From assembly GCA_023382655.1 (NCBI GenBank), contig JAHDWK010000028.1, positions 26,799-90,798 on the forward strand: a stretch of DNA of 64,000 bases, in the 5' to 3' direction. The position numbers and the translations under genes were made by a program. The notes under the pieces are model-generated. The model ran no database searches, was not told the DNA's origin, and saw only the letters and a list, made by a program, of their open reading frames with translations. Below, piece after piece: positions 39,610-47,244 of the stretch. Each line of letters opens with the position of its first letter. The stretch's first letter is position 1. This DNA is from Anaerolineae bacterium. Its GTDB lineage: Bacteria; Chloroflexota; Anaerolineae; Promineifilales; Promineifilaceae.

Positions 39610-39677
39610 GCGTAATCCGTAATCGGTAATCGGTAATCAGACTACGGATTACGGGCTACGGATAACGGATTACGGTT
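39610..39677. repeat. GTAATCGG/CGTAATCC palindromic repeat
   Basis: Tandem CGTAATC and GGTAATC units face GATTACGG units, giving a foldable palindrome after the PIG-V-like gene. It belongs to the same family as the copy inside copA. Confidence 0.6.
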
Positions 39678-39806
39678 GACGTTTTACGGGCAGGGAGTGA
39701 CGATCTTCACCTGAAAAAGGGGCTAAAGGGCATAACGGCCGTACCCCCATCCCCGGTATCATCTTTCAATATCGAACTGTATATTTCCCATGATGGAGGC
39801 AAATAA

Positions 39807-41474
39807 ATGAACCAGATAGAAAGTCCAAAACAGACAGGGGCACGGCCGTTTCCCACCGGCGTAGACCTGCTGCATGATCCCATTCTCAACAAGGGCATGG
39901 CTTTTACCGCTGAAGAGCGTGAACAATTCCAACTACGCGGCCTGCTGCCGCCGCGCGTTCTTACCCAGGATTTACAGGCGGAACGGGTATTACGCAATTT
40001 CCACAAAAAGCCCAACGACCTGGAAAAGTATATCTTTTTGCTCAGCCTGGAAGACCGCAACGAGGCCTTGTTTTATCGGGTGGTCATGGACAATCTGATG
40101 GAGATGATGCCCATCATCTACACCCCTACCGTAGGGCAGGCGTGCCTGGAATTTGGCAATATCTTCCGCCGCCCGCGCGGGCTGTATATTTCTGCTGAGG
40201 ATCGCGGGCGGATAGCTGAGATTCTCCGCCATTGGCCGCACGATGATGTGCGTGTGGTGGTCATTACCGATGGCGAACGCATTTTGGGATTGGGCGACCT
40301 GGGGGCGCATGGCATGGGCATTCCGGTGGGTAAGTTGTCGCTCTACACCGCCTGCGCCGGCATTGACCCGGCCACCACGCTGCCGGTGACGCTGGATGTG
40401 GGCACCAACAATCAAAAGCTGCTCGATGACCCCTTTTACATTGGGTTGCCCCAAAACCGCCTGCGCGGTGAGACCTATGACGCGCTGGTGGACGAATTTA
40501 TGACGGCCGTGACCGCCCGTTTCCCCCACGCTCTCATCCAGTTTGAAGATTTCTCCAACCAGAACGCCTTCCGCCTGCTGCATAAATATCGGGACCAGTA
40601 CCGCACCTTCAACGACGACATTCAGGGTACGGCCGGGGTGGCGTTGGCCGGTTTGTATTCGGCGCTGCGGCTGACCGGCGGCAGATTGTCTGACCAGCGG
40701 CTGCTCTTTTTGGGGGCGGGTGAAGCGGGCATTGGCATTGCTGATCTGGTTGTTTCGGCGATGATGCAAGAGGGGGCGACGGCCGAGGCTGCTCGCCAAC
40801 AATGCTGGTTTGTGGATTCACGCGGGTTGGTTGAATCCAGCCGCACCGACCTGGCGGAACATAAATTGCCCTATGCCCATGACCATGCACCGCTGACCAC
40901 TTTCCTGGAAGCGGTAGAGACACTGCGCCCCACCGCTATCATTGGCGTCTCCGGAATGCCGCGTATGTTTACGCAGCCGGTGGTAGAGGCGATGGCCCGC
41001 CTGAATGAAAAACCGATCATTTTTGCCCTCTCTAATCCCACAGCCAATTCGGAATGTACGGCCGAGCAAGCGTACAGTTGGACAAACGGACGGGCCATTT
41101 TTGCCAGCGGCAGCCCGTTTGACCCGGTAGAATTACACGGCCGTACCTACATCCCCGGTCAGGGCAATAATTCCTACATTTTCCCCGGTGTGGGGTTGGG
41201 GGTGGTGGCGACGGGGGCGCGGCAGGTGACGGATGATATGTTCCTGGCGGCGGCGCAAACGTTGGCCCACCTGGTCACAGAAGATGACCTGGCTGCCGGG
41301 TTGATCTACCCCTCGCTGAAACGCATTCGGGAAGTATCGGCGCATATTGCCACGGCCGTAGCCGAAATCGCCTATGCCCATGAGTTGGCAACTGTCCCCC
41401 GACCGGGCAATTTGCTCACCTTCATGCAAAACCGGATGTACCAGCCGGTGTATCGTGAGGGGGTGAGCAGGTGA
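39807..41474 (+). CDS. NAD-dependent malic enzyme (malate dehydrogenase, decarboxylating)
   Basis: This 555-aa enzyme converts malate to pyruvate and CO2 with reduction of NAD(P). The large-type malic enzyme motifs are IIYTPTVGQACLEFGNIFRR, VVVITDGERILGLGDLGAHG, LDVGTNNQKLLDDPFYIGLP, FEDFSNQNAFRLLHKYRDQY with FNDDIQGTAGVALAG, and the dinucleotide-binding FLGAGEAGIGIADLV. This is the SfcA/MaeA-like long form; cofactor choice is inferred from the family. GGAGG precedes the ATG by seven bases. The last residues REGVSR come from G-rich repeat DNA. Confidence 0.95.
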   Translation: MNQIESPKQTGARPFPTGVDLLHDPILNKGMAFTAEEREQFQLRGLLPPRVLTQDLQAERVLRNFHKKPNDLEKYIFLLSLEDRNEALFYRVVMDNLMEMMPIIYTPTVGQACLEFGNIFRRPRGLYISAEDRGRIAEILRHWPHDDVRVVVITDGERILGLGDLGAHGMGIPVGKLSLYTACAGIDPATTLPVTLDVGTNNQKLLDDPFYIGLPQNRLRGETYDALVDEFMTAVTARFPHALIQFEDFSNQNAFRLLHKYRDQYRTFNDDIQGTAGVALAGLYSALRLTGGRLSDQRLLFLGAGEAGIGIADLVVSAMMQEGATAEAARQQCWFVDSRGLVESSRTDLAEHKLPYAHDHAPLTTFLEAVETLRPTAIIGVSGMPRMFTQPVVEAMARLNEKPIIFALSNPTANSECTAEQAYSWTNGRAIFASGSPFDPVELHGRTYIPGQGNNSYIFPGVGLGVVATGARQVTDDMFLAAAQTLAHLVTEDDLAAGLIYPSLKRIREVSAHIATAVAEIAYAHELATVPRPGNLLTFMQNRMYQPVYREGVSR

Positions 41475-41517
41475 GGGGGTGAGGGGATGATGGGGTGAAC
41501 GGCCGTACCCCCACCAC

Positions 41518-41553
41518 AAAAAAGCACGGCCGTCAGACAGTGACGGCCGTGCT
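41518..41553 (-). terminator. ACGGCCGT inverted-pair terminator 1
   Basis: AGCACGGCCGTC and GACGGCCGTGCT form a perfect 12-bp stem with a 7-base loop. On the minus strand it is followed by six T's. It stands ~180 bases downstream of the minus-strand lipoprotein gene ending at 41730. The flanking ACGGCCGTACCCCCACCACA recurs at 44524. Confidence 0.75.
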
Positions 41554-41729
41554 GCCAAATCCACTCCTTCGCTGCCGCCTCCATCCGTTTATCCGCTGCC
41601 CTGCCTGGGCTGGTATGCCAGGAAACGATGCCGAACGAAAAGCAAGGCAACGGCCGTTGGCAAATCGGCTGGTGACTGGCAAGAGGCGACATTGGCCACA
41701 CCAGCCCGGGAAGACCCCGCCTCAGCAAG

Positions 41730-42752
41730 TTAAGGTTCTCTCCACTGCTCTGCCGGTGTATCAATACACGGCAGCTCATCTGGATTGGTGAACATCTCAA
41801 ACAATGTTTGAGGTGTCAGGTCTGATTTTCCCTCCAAGGGAAAGTATGTTTCACCTGGAATGCTGACTATTTCATCGATTGTCTTCTGTTGTCCAGGTTC
41901 CCACAGATAAATTCTAGGCCCAGCAGGAAACAAATCTGGCCTTTCCACTTCCACAACTTCTGGTTCAAAACAAGCCGTAATAGTCTCGCCAGTTTTTACG
42001 GCATCCACATAATAACGAAGACTGATCCCCTTTTCCTGATAAACAAGCAGTAAGTGAAATGGCAATACCTCACCAGGAAGCACAACAGGAAATGTCTTTA
42101 ACCATACTTCATCTGGGACACCATGGAGTATCATCATGGTTTGGGGATCGTATCCTGATATATTCATGGGTTTTAAAGAAATCTCTTTGATGACTCCAGA
42201 ATCATTCCAACTGTATGCTACATAACCATCAAACCCCGGTACCTCAATAGCTTCATGTAAGGGCAAATATACTAAAGCCGCTGAGGAATTTGCCTTGATT
42301 TCTAAGGCGAAAGATTTTAAAAACGGCTCGATATCATGCCAGTGTGTTTGTCCAGGCGTTGCCCCCCACCAACAGGGGAGTAAACATTCGGGGTTTTGAT
42401 TGTCGGCTAACAAAGCCAACACTTTATCAGCCGCTTCATTAGGTGGCAAAGTTGGCCACGGTGTTGGTGTCACTGTTGCTAAAGGCAAAGGCGTTTCTGT
42501 AGGTAGCGGTGTTGGTGAACTGGCAGCAGTGGGTATTGGCGTCGATGTCGAAGTGGCAGTTTGTGTGATAGAACGGGTTGGGGCAACTGTCATCGCCTCG
42601 AACAGGGCAACCTCTTGTTCGTTGGGGATTGTTCCAGTCACAAGCACCGTTTCATTGTCATGACTGGTTGTTGGTTGGCAGGCTATGAGCAAAATAAGTT
42701 GAATGGCGACCAAGAGAATAACTTTTATAAAGTTCATCCAATTCCTAAACAT
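41730..42752 (-). CDS. Lipoprotein with CLLPCWWGxTPGxT motif
   Basis: This 340-aa lipoprotein has the signal MFRNWMNFIKVILLVAIQLI with Cys in LLIACQP, a ~60-residue Thr/Pro/Ser linker (SPTPLPTETPLPLATVTPTP), then a globular domain opening with ECLLPCWWGATPGQTHWHDI. I associate this Cys-Leu-Pro-Cys-Trp-Trp motif with uncharacterised Chloroflexota lipoproteins; the two Cys may form a disulphide. No enzyme signature is present. The gene is AT-richer than neighbours and lacks ACGGCCGT. It follows the Rhs toxin remnant by 102 bases on the same strand, so a protective role cannot be excluded but has no direct support. Confidence 0.65.
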   Translation of the reverse strand: MFRNWMNFIKVILLVAIQLILLIACQPTTSHDNETVLVTGTIPNEQEVALFEAMTVAPTRSITQTATSTSTPIPTAASSPTPLPTETPLPLATVTPTPWPTLPPNEAADKVLALLADNQNPECLLPCWWGATPGQTHWHDIEPFLKSFALEIKANSSAALVYLPLHEAIEVPGFDGYVAYSWNDSGVIKEISLKPMNISGYDPQTMMILHGVPDEVWLKTFPVVLPGEVLPFHLLLVYQEKGISLRYYVDAVKTGETITACFEPEVVEVERPDLFPAGPRIYLWEPGQQKTIDEIVSIPGETYFPLEGKSDLTPQTLFEMFTNPDELPCIDTPAEQWREP

Positions 42753-42854
42753 TATTTCCTTTCCTTGTGAAAATGACCACAGATTACGCTAATTTCTACA
42801 GAATGCGCATCACCGTTGGAATCTGTGTTTTCCATTTAGATTGATGGGCCGTTT

Positions 42855-43946
42855 CTACTGTCCGTGAAGAGACAGAATGAGTAGCCCTCTGGACATTATA
42901 CTATCCATATAATTAGCTTTGGATTCTGCTGCATTGGTCAATATTCCAGCACCCATCTCCCACCGATTATATGTCCAGCCAACGACCATATCGGCAAAGA
43001 TTTCACCATTACAGTCAATAGCACATTCGCTTTGCTGCCAGCCAAATGGTGGCCCAAAAAAGCCATCTCTGTTATCAATATCGAATGCTGGTAGATTGTT
43101 GCGAATATGATTACTACCAATAATTTCATTTACCTTGTGTTCAAAACCATGCCCTAATTCGTGAATGGCCCATTTGGGGCCAGCCCATGCTTCCGGTAAA
43201 TTCGAAGTCTTATTACCTTCAGCGTCTATGTCGTAAATGTCTGTGTAAACATAAATTGTATTATCTGAAATGTCGGCTACATCCCCTTTCCATTCACCAT
43301 AGCATGTGCCATCTGTACAACCATCATAACCTATTTTGTAAAAGGTTACTTGACCACCGTATACTGCCATGAATGCTTCACGGGGGGAAGAAAAAAGCCC
43401 GCCGCCAGCTTCGTAAAGTGCACGTGCCAGATCCCAGGCACCGGATCGAATAACTGCCATTTCCTCTTCAGTCCAAGTCTCACCGTCAACTCCTCCAAAT
43501 AATACTATAGGGTCTTCGGGCTGTCTTTCAGGAGGCAAGGGATTATCACAGTTCAAATCCATGTCACATTCGCTGTGCCCAGATGGATCGGTGAAGTTGA
43601 GTGGGGAGTTGCGGACATAGCTGTAGCGGTTATAGGATTGGGGGTCGGCCGGATTGGGCACAATGGTATCCGCACTGGCAAATCTTCCTAAACCAGGCAC
43701 ATAGTAGCGGGCATTGTAGTAGAGCAAGCCCAACTCCATGTTTTCGCGCTGGCCGGTGAAGTCACGGTCGGTAATGGTTTGGGTGGGGGCACTGCCCAGC
43801 CGGTAGCCACCAAACGGCAGATACCAGGTGCGGCTCCCCATCACCGGGTTGTTGCTGCTGTTCACCAGCAGACTGGCGCTGCCCAAGCCTGTCCTGAGGC
43901 CGCCGAAGGATGGTCGCTGTACATATAAAAACAGCCCTGCTGCGGC
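42855..43946 (-). pseudogene. Rhs toxin C-terminal part with metalloprotease-like tip, N-terminally truncated
   Basis: This is the end of an Rhs polymorphic toxin. From the N-terminal side: YMYSDH (43910-43927), a 23-base insertion, then LGSASLLVNSSNNPVMGSRT, the Rhs core LGLLYYNARYYVPGLGRFAS and YNRYSYVRNSPLNFTDPSGH, then a variable tip of ~230 residues containing AIHELGHGFEHKV, an HExxH zinc-protease motif. Removing bases 43887-43909 restores the canonical YSDHLGSAS, so the insertion breaks the frame. The rest of the large Rhs shell is missing; a 120-bp block (R1) replaces it. It is probably a silent tip cassette. No immunity gene is recognisable next to it. Confidence 0.82.
43887..43909. 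repeat. 23-base REP-like insertion in rhs
   Basis: GCCTGTCCTGAGGCCGCCGA then AGG. The ends CCTGTCCTGAG and CGAAGG match a short palindromic repeat common in many bacterial chromosomes (CCTGTCCTGAGC..CGAAGG type). Its removal exactly restores the Rhs reading frame. Confidence 0.65.
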
Positions 43947-44064
43947 CGTCTCTCAGCCCGCAGGGATGCTCTCCCCACCGGGCCACACTTTGCTTGTTAA
44001 CGTGCATGTGGGAATTATACGGCCGTCCCCCCCACCAACCAATCCCCTCACGGCCGTGTCCCCC
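43941..44064. repeat. R1, copy of a 120-bp dispersed block
   Basis: It is about 85-90% identical by eye to 45502-45628, in the same orientation. Shared landmarks are TGCGGCCGTCT, CAGCCC, GGGATGCT, AACGTG, TGTGGGAATTATACGGCCGT and CCAACCAATCCCCTCACGGC. On the minus strand both copies abut truncated rhs sequence. Confidence 0.8.
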
Positions 44065-44069
44065 CCAAC

Positions 44070-44104
44070 AAAAAAGCACGGCCGTCACTGCTGACGGCCG
44101 TGCT
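44070..44104 (-). terminator. ACGGCCGT inverted-pair terminator 2
   Basis: AGCACGGCCGTC at 44075-44086 and GACGGCCGTGCT at 44093-44104 form a perfect 12-bp stem with a 6-base loop and a T-run on the minus strand. It would stop transcription entering the rhs remnant from the right. Confidence 0.7.
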
Positions 44105-44219
44105 GCCAGACAGATGCCGGACGTTATCTCTTTTGTGTTATTATTCAGTTTCCAGATGGAAATGGCTATCCGGTCACTGCTCGACCGATGACCGACAGCG
44201 AAAAACGTCGGTTTCAAAA

Positions 44220-44483
44220 ATGGCGAAGAAAATGAAAAAACCACACCTACCACAGACCGATTCGATTGAGGAACTGGCCCGTTTTTGGGACACCCATGAT
44301 CTGACCGAGTTTGAAGATGAATTAGAAGAAATAGTTGAGCCTGTCTTTGTGCGGGAAACGGCCGTCACCATTCGGCTATTACCAGAAGAAGCAAAAGCCA
44401 TTAAGAAAATAGCTTCATCACAGGGTGTGCCTGATTCAGACCTGATCTACCGATGGGTTCAGGAGCGGTTGCAGACGGCTTGA
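44220..44483 (+). CDS. CopG-like antitoxin
   Basis: This 87-aa protein starts at ATG 44220. The N-terminal half SIEELARFWDTHDLTEFEDE matches the acidic 'FWDTHDxTDY' stretch of CopG_antitoxin/BrnA-like proteins. The C-terminal half VTIRLLPEEAKAIKKIASSQ with GVPDSDLIYRWVQERL is a ribbon-helix-helix DNA-binding domain. Such antitoxins pair with RelE/BrnT-like RNases encoded next to them, but no toxin frame is visible on either side, so it appears orphaned. It sits in the middle of the Rhs debris island. Confidence 0.8.
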   Translation: MAKKMKKPHLPQTDSIEELARFWDTHDLTEFEDELEEIVEPVFVRETAVTIRLLPEEAKAIKKIASSQGVPDSDLIYRWVQERLQTA

Positions 44484-44542
44484 TCCCCCCAAACGACCCT
44501 GCTCGTGAGGGGGTGAGCGGGTGAACGGCCGTACCCCCACCA

Positions 44543-44579
44543 CAAAAAAGCACGGCCGTCACTATCTGACGGCCGTGCT
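44543..44579 (-). terminator. ACGGCCGT inverted-pair terminator 3
   Basis: AGCACGGCCGTC (44549-44560) and GACGGCCGTGCT (44568-44579) form a perfect stem with a 7-base loop, followed on the minus strand by six T's. It lies ~120 bases downstream of the SUFU immunity gene. The upstream flank matches that of terminator 1. Confidence 0.75.
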
Positions 44580-44700
44580 GCCACATTCACTCCCTACGCC
44601 AATTCACTGTCGCCCGTCCGCTGCCGCCCGGCCCAGACAACTGTGGCACGGTGGTGACACCGGCCATAGCCACCGAGGCAGACCGCGCCAGAGCAGGAGC

Positions 44701-45264
44701 TTAAAGTGCTGACTGCCGCGATAGATGTAAAACATCTACCCCCTCATTTTCTAATAGTGATTCAAATTGTTTTGCCCCATACTTTCTAAAAAAGTCATAT
44801 TCTTTTTTTGAAATGTAAATCGCAAGAAAAACATATCCCGTAGAGGTACCACAGTTCACTTCAGTAAAACCTTCTGGTAGCTCAAAGGGCCACGTGAAAT
44901 ATAATGCCGATTTTTGATATTTCTTACAAAATTCTGGATCTATGTTTTCAATTCCACCAATACTTGTGCCTTGCCCAATGGGCATCCGTCTCTGAACCAT
45001 GTAGAAAAGGGTATTAGTTAGTATATATGGTGTTTGTTTCCAACCATCATCTACTGGTAAAAAGACTTCTGCCAATCCATTCACTTCCGCTTGGTAATGA
45101 GTTAGCCCAAGTGTGCAGAAGCCAGCACAACCTTGAAAAACCCTTTCATAAGACAAAATTTGTATAATGGGATTTTGATCATTTTGGCGAAACATTGTCC
45201 GCTCTTTAAAGTCTCCAAAGTATTGTTCATAGTGATTCAGATAACACTCACCGAAGCTTGTCAT
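44701..45264 (-). CDS. SUFU-domain immunity protein
   Basis: This 187-aa protein of the suppressor-of-fused-like family is widely used as an immunity protein for polymorphic toxins. Matching stretches are ILSYERVFQGCAGFCTLGLT, VFLPVDDGWKQTPYILTNTL, IGGIENIDPEFCKKYQKSAL, YFTWPFELPEGFTEV and ISKKEYDFFRKYGAKQFESL with LHLSRQSAL at the end. The ATG at 45264 is only eight bases after the stop of an Rhs tip fragment, with AGGAG overlapping that junction, the usual toxin-immunity arrangement. It is AT-rich and free of ACGGCCGT, in keeping with transfer. The gene looks intact although its toxin is not. Confidence 0.85.
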   Translation of the reverse strand: MTSFGECYLNHYEQYFGDFKERTMFRQNDQNPIIQILSYERVFQGCAGFCTLGLTHYQAEVNGLAEVFLPVDDGWKQTPYILTNTLFYMVQRRMPIGQGTSIGGIENIDPEFCKKYQKSALYFTWPFELPEGFTEVNCGTSTGYVFLAIYISKKEYDFFRKYGAKQFESLLENEGVDVLHLSRQSAL

Positions 45265-45272
45265 TTGATCTC

Positions 45273-45495
45273 CTACGGGCCAGGAGCAGCATATTCACCA
45301 GGTATGCCTTCCCATAAATGTCCCTGATTACATATAAAACATTGCGCCCCGCTGCGGCGCGGTCTTCTGGTTGCTGCTGTTGTGCTGCGGCCGGTGTCCC
45401 CACCGTGCCGCCCCACCTTTGCCCGCCGGAACCAGACTGTTCACCACGTCACGGCCGTCAATATCACTCCAGTCTCTCCCGGCGGACCCAGTAAC
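45273..45495 (-). pseudogene. Rhs toxin remnant with internal deletion
   Basis: On the minus strand a frame ending TAPQRGAMFYM corresponds to the segment just before YSDHLGSAS in the other Rhs remnant (there PQQGCFYMYSDH). At TATATGT it jumps, in another frame, to CNQGHLWEGIPGEYAAPGP and a TAG stop at 45273, the very end of an Rhs tip. The whole Rhs core and most of the tip are therefore deleted. The C-x2-C and GH of the tip end (CFICNQGH) suggest a zinc-containing nuclease-type toxin, but the remaining piece is too short to be sure. The SUFU immunity gene follows. Confidence 0.6.
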
Positions 45496-45501
45496 CGGCG
45501 T

Positions 45502-45628
45502 TGCGGCCGTCTTTCAGCCCGAAGGGATGCTGTCCCTACCGAGCCATACCTGGCTTGCTTAACGTGAATGTGGGAATTATACGGCCGTCCCCCCCCACCA
45601 ACCAATCCCCTCACGGCCGTACCCCCAC
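45502..45628. repeat. R2, second copy of the 120-bp block
   Basis: This is the partner of 43941-44064 in the same orientation. Together they flank 1.4 kb with the antitoxin, the SUFU immunity gene and one Rhs remnant, so recombination between them could delete or duplicate that segment. Confidence 0.8.
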
Positions 45629-45653
45629 TGGCTTATCCCCTGCGGCAAACAGA

Positions 45654-45689
45654 CAAAAAAAGACGGCCGTTGCCCGCAACGGCCGTCTT
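45654..45689 (-). terminator. ACGGCCGT inverted-pair terminator 4
   Basis: AAGACGGCCGTTGC (45660-45673) and GCAACGGCCGTCTT (45676-45689) form a perfect 14-bp stem with a 2-base loop and a long T-run on the minus strand. It lies 35 bases after the stop of the SHOCT-like gene and is a strong intrinsic terminator for the whole minus-strand cluster. Confidence 0.85.
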
Positions 45690-45723
45690 CAAAAATTCGC
45701 TTCTTACGCAGATTCGTGGGGGA

Positions 45724-46104
45724 TTACTCCACAAAAATCTCGACGCGCTCTCCGCCTTCCTCGTCGGTTACGTCCAGCACCTTGCCTTGTTGGCCGCTGC
45801 GCACCGCCTCCATCAGTTCGTCAAAATTCACCCCCTCCATGTCCGGGGTAAAACGCGCCCCCATTTTCAGGCCCACATTCACCAGCCCAAAGGGGATGTT
45901 CACATTCACTTTGTTGCGCCCGCTGTTGAGATCGGTGACGCGCACGCGGAACCAGCGGGGATTGCTGGCGCCCTTGAGCGGCTCAACCGAGGCGGGGCCT
46001 TTCTCACGGCTGAGCGCCCGCAGCAGTTCCGCTCCTTCAGCGGCGCTGATTTTGCCCTCTTCGATCATTTTCAAAATTTGTAGTCGTTCTTCTGCGGATG
46101 CCAT
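45724..46104 (-). CDS. SHOCT-like domain protein (1)
   Basis: This 126-aa protein has an N-terminal helical hairpin of the SHOCT-like type (EERLQILKMIEEGKISAAEG then AELLRAL). A ~75-residue domain follows (WFRVRVTDLNSGRNKVNVNI, PFGLVNVGLKMGARFTPD, GVNFDELMEAVRSGQQG) ending in GERVEIFVE. The same architecture occurs in the 142-aa protein at 48.5-49.0 kb, with which it is paralogous. No transmembrane segment. These small proteins accompany DUF4097 proteins in envelope-stress-like clusters; the molecular role is not known. It is last in the minus-strand cluster, just before a strong terminator. Confidence 0.75.
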   Translation of the reverse strand: MASAEERLQILKMIEEGKISAAEGAELLRALSREKGPASVEPLKGASNPRWFRVRVTDLNSGRNKVNVNIPFGLVNVGLKMGARFTPDMEGVNFDELMEAVRSGQQGKVLDVTDEEGGERVEIFVE

Positions 46105-46124
46105 GATTACCTCTTCTCAATTTG

Positions 46125-47135
46125 CTACAACGTCAATCGCATATGCGTTAAAGTGCGCCGGGGCGTAAAGTTCGCCTCGCGCAACAGTTCGTTCATCGTG
46201 ATGTCCTCGTCTGGGTGTTCCAGACGGATGCTACGGCGGGGCATATCTTGTAAACGGCGCACCATTTTGGCGGCCAACGGCCGTTCCAACTGCCCCCGCC
46301 ATGCCGGATGAATCCGCGCCAGGACGATGTGCGGCTGGCCCCATTCGCTGAAAATATGCACCAGCCCCACCAGTTCTTCCTGAGCGGTGGCGGCGACCCA
46401 ACTTTCGGCGCGACGGCCGTTCACATAATTCGCCATCTGTCCCCACCACGATGTTTTGTAAAAGTCCGGCGGTGGTAATTCCGGCCAGTTCAACTCGGCC
46501 GGCAAGCTGGCCCTGTCCAGGGCATAAGCCGCCGCCCATTCCTGCCGCCGCAGGTCACGAATGCGGATAACGGGTGGGCGTGATGCCGCTTCAGTCATCG
46601 GCTTTAGTGTGGGCGGGATGGCGCGCAAACGGGAGACGGCCGTTTGCCAGTTCGTCATGCTGCCCAGCGCCTCATAGCCTAATGATTGGTAAAGTGTGAT
46701 GGCGGACTGGTTGCTTTTTTCCACCTGTAACATTATTTCACGGCCGTCTCGCTGCCGCACCATCGTGGTCACCTGCCGCATCAAGCCCCGGGCAATACCG
46801 CGTCGCCGAAAATCAGGGTGGACGGCCACATTAACCACCTGATACCGTCCCTCCGTTTTGGTATTGAGAAGGGTGACATTGCCGACGATACGGCCGTTCA
46901 CCTCCCACACAAAACCCAACGCCAGCTTGCTGGTCGCCGGATTTAGCCGCCACAGGAAAGCCGGCCCCTGGCTGGCGCGCGCCGAATCGGACATCATCCG
47001 TTGTCCTTCCGTATCCAGCGTACTGCCAAAAACCAGCTCCAACAGCTTCATCACCTGAGGAATATCGCGGTTCAGGTTAATCAGGCGCGGGCCGTCATGA
47101 TTCGATTGGTCATGTAAGGGCGCGGTTACGATCAT
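46125..47135 (-). CDS. Tandem GNAT acetyltransferase
   Basis: This 336-aa protein has two GNAT halves. The first has a convincing acetyl-CoA site, VVNVAVHPDFRRRGIARGLM (motif R/Q-x2-G-x-G/A) with LQVEKSNQSAITLYQSLGYE. The second (~190-330; WVAATAQEELVGLVHIFSEW) is more degenerate and its pyrophosphate loop (RIHPAWRGQLERPLAAKMVR) lacks the classic pattern, so it may be structural. The ATG at 47135 is preferred over a TTG at 47147. The acceptor is unknown. It lies within the DUF4097/SHOCT cluster but a repeat separates it from the upstream gene. Confidence 0.85.
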   Translation of the reverse strand: MIVTAPLHDQSNHDGPRLINLNRDIPQVMKLLELVFGSTLDTEGQRMMSDSARASQGPAFLWRLNPATSKLALGFVWEVNGRIVGNVTLLNTKTEGRYQVVNVAVHPDFRRRGIARGLMRQVTTMVRQRDGREIMLQVEKSNQSAITLYQSLGYEALGSMTNWQTAVSRLRAIPPTLKPMTEAASRPPVIRIRDLRRQEWAAAYALDRASLPAELNWPELPPPDFYKTSWWGQMANYVNGRRAESWVAATAQEELVGLVHIFSEWGQPHIVLARIHPAWRGQLERPLAAKMVRRLQDMPRRSIRLEHPDEDITMNELLREANFTPRRTLTHMRLTL

Positions 47136-47179
47136 CTTACTGATCAATTCTATCGCATTCGCGCCAGTTCGGGAATTGC

Positions 47180-47239
47180 CCGTAATCCGTTACCGGTGAT
47201 CCGTAACCCGAAGTCCGATTACGGATTACGATTTACGCA
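47180..47239. repeat. GTAATCCG palindromic repeat
   Basis: CCGTAATCCGTTACCGGTGA then TCCGTAACCC facing CCGATTACGGATTACG. It belongs to the GTAATCGG family and lies between the DUF4097/SHOCT gene and the GNAT gene. Confidence 0.55.
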
Positions 47240-47244
47240 TCACG

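Noticed and set aside
43762..44253. Open frame on the minus strand through R1 and into rhs
   Set aside because: It runs through the terminator hairpin and repeat R1 in a frame different from that of Rhs; the protein is low-complexity and unlike anything known.
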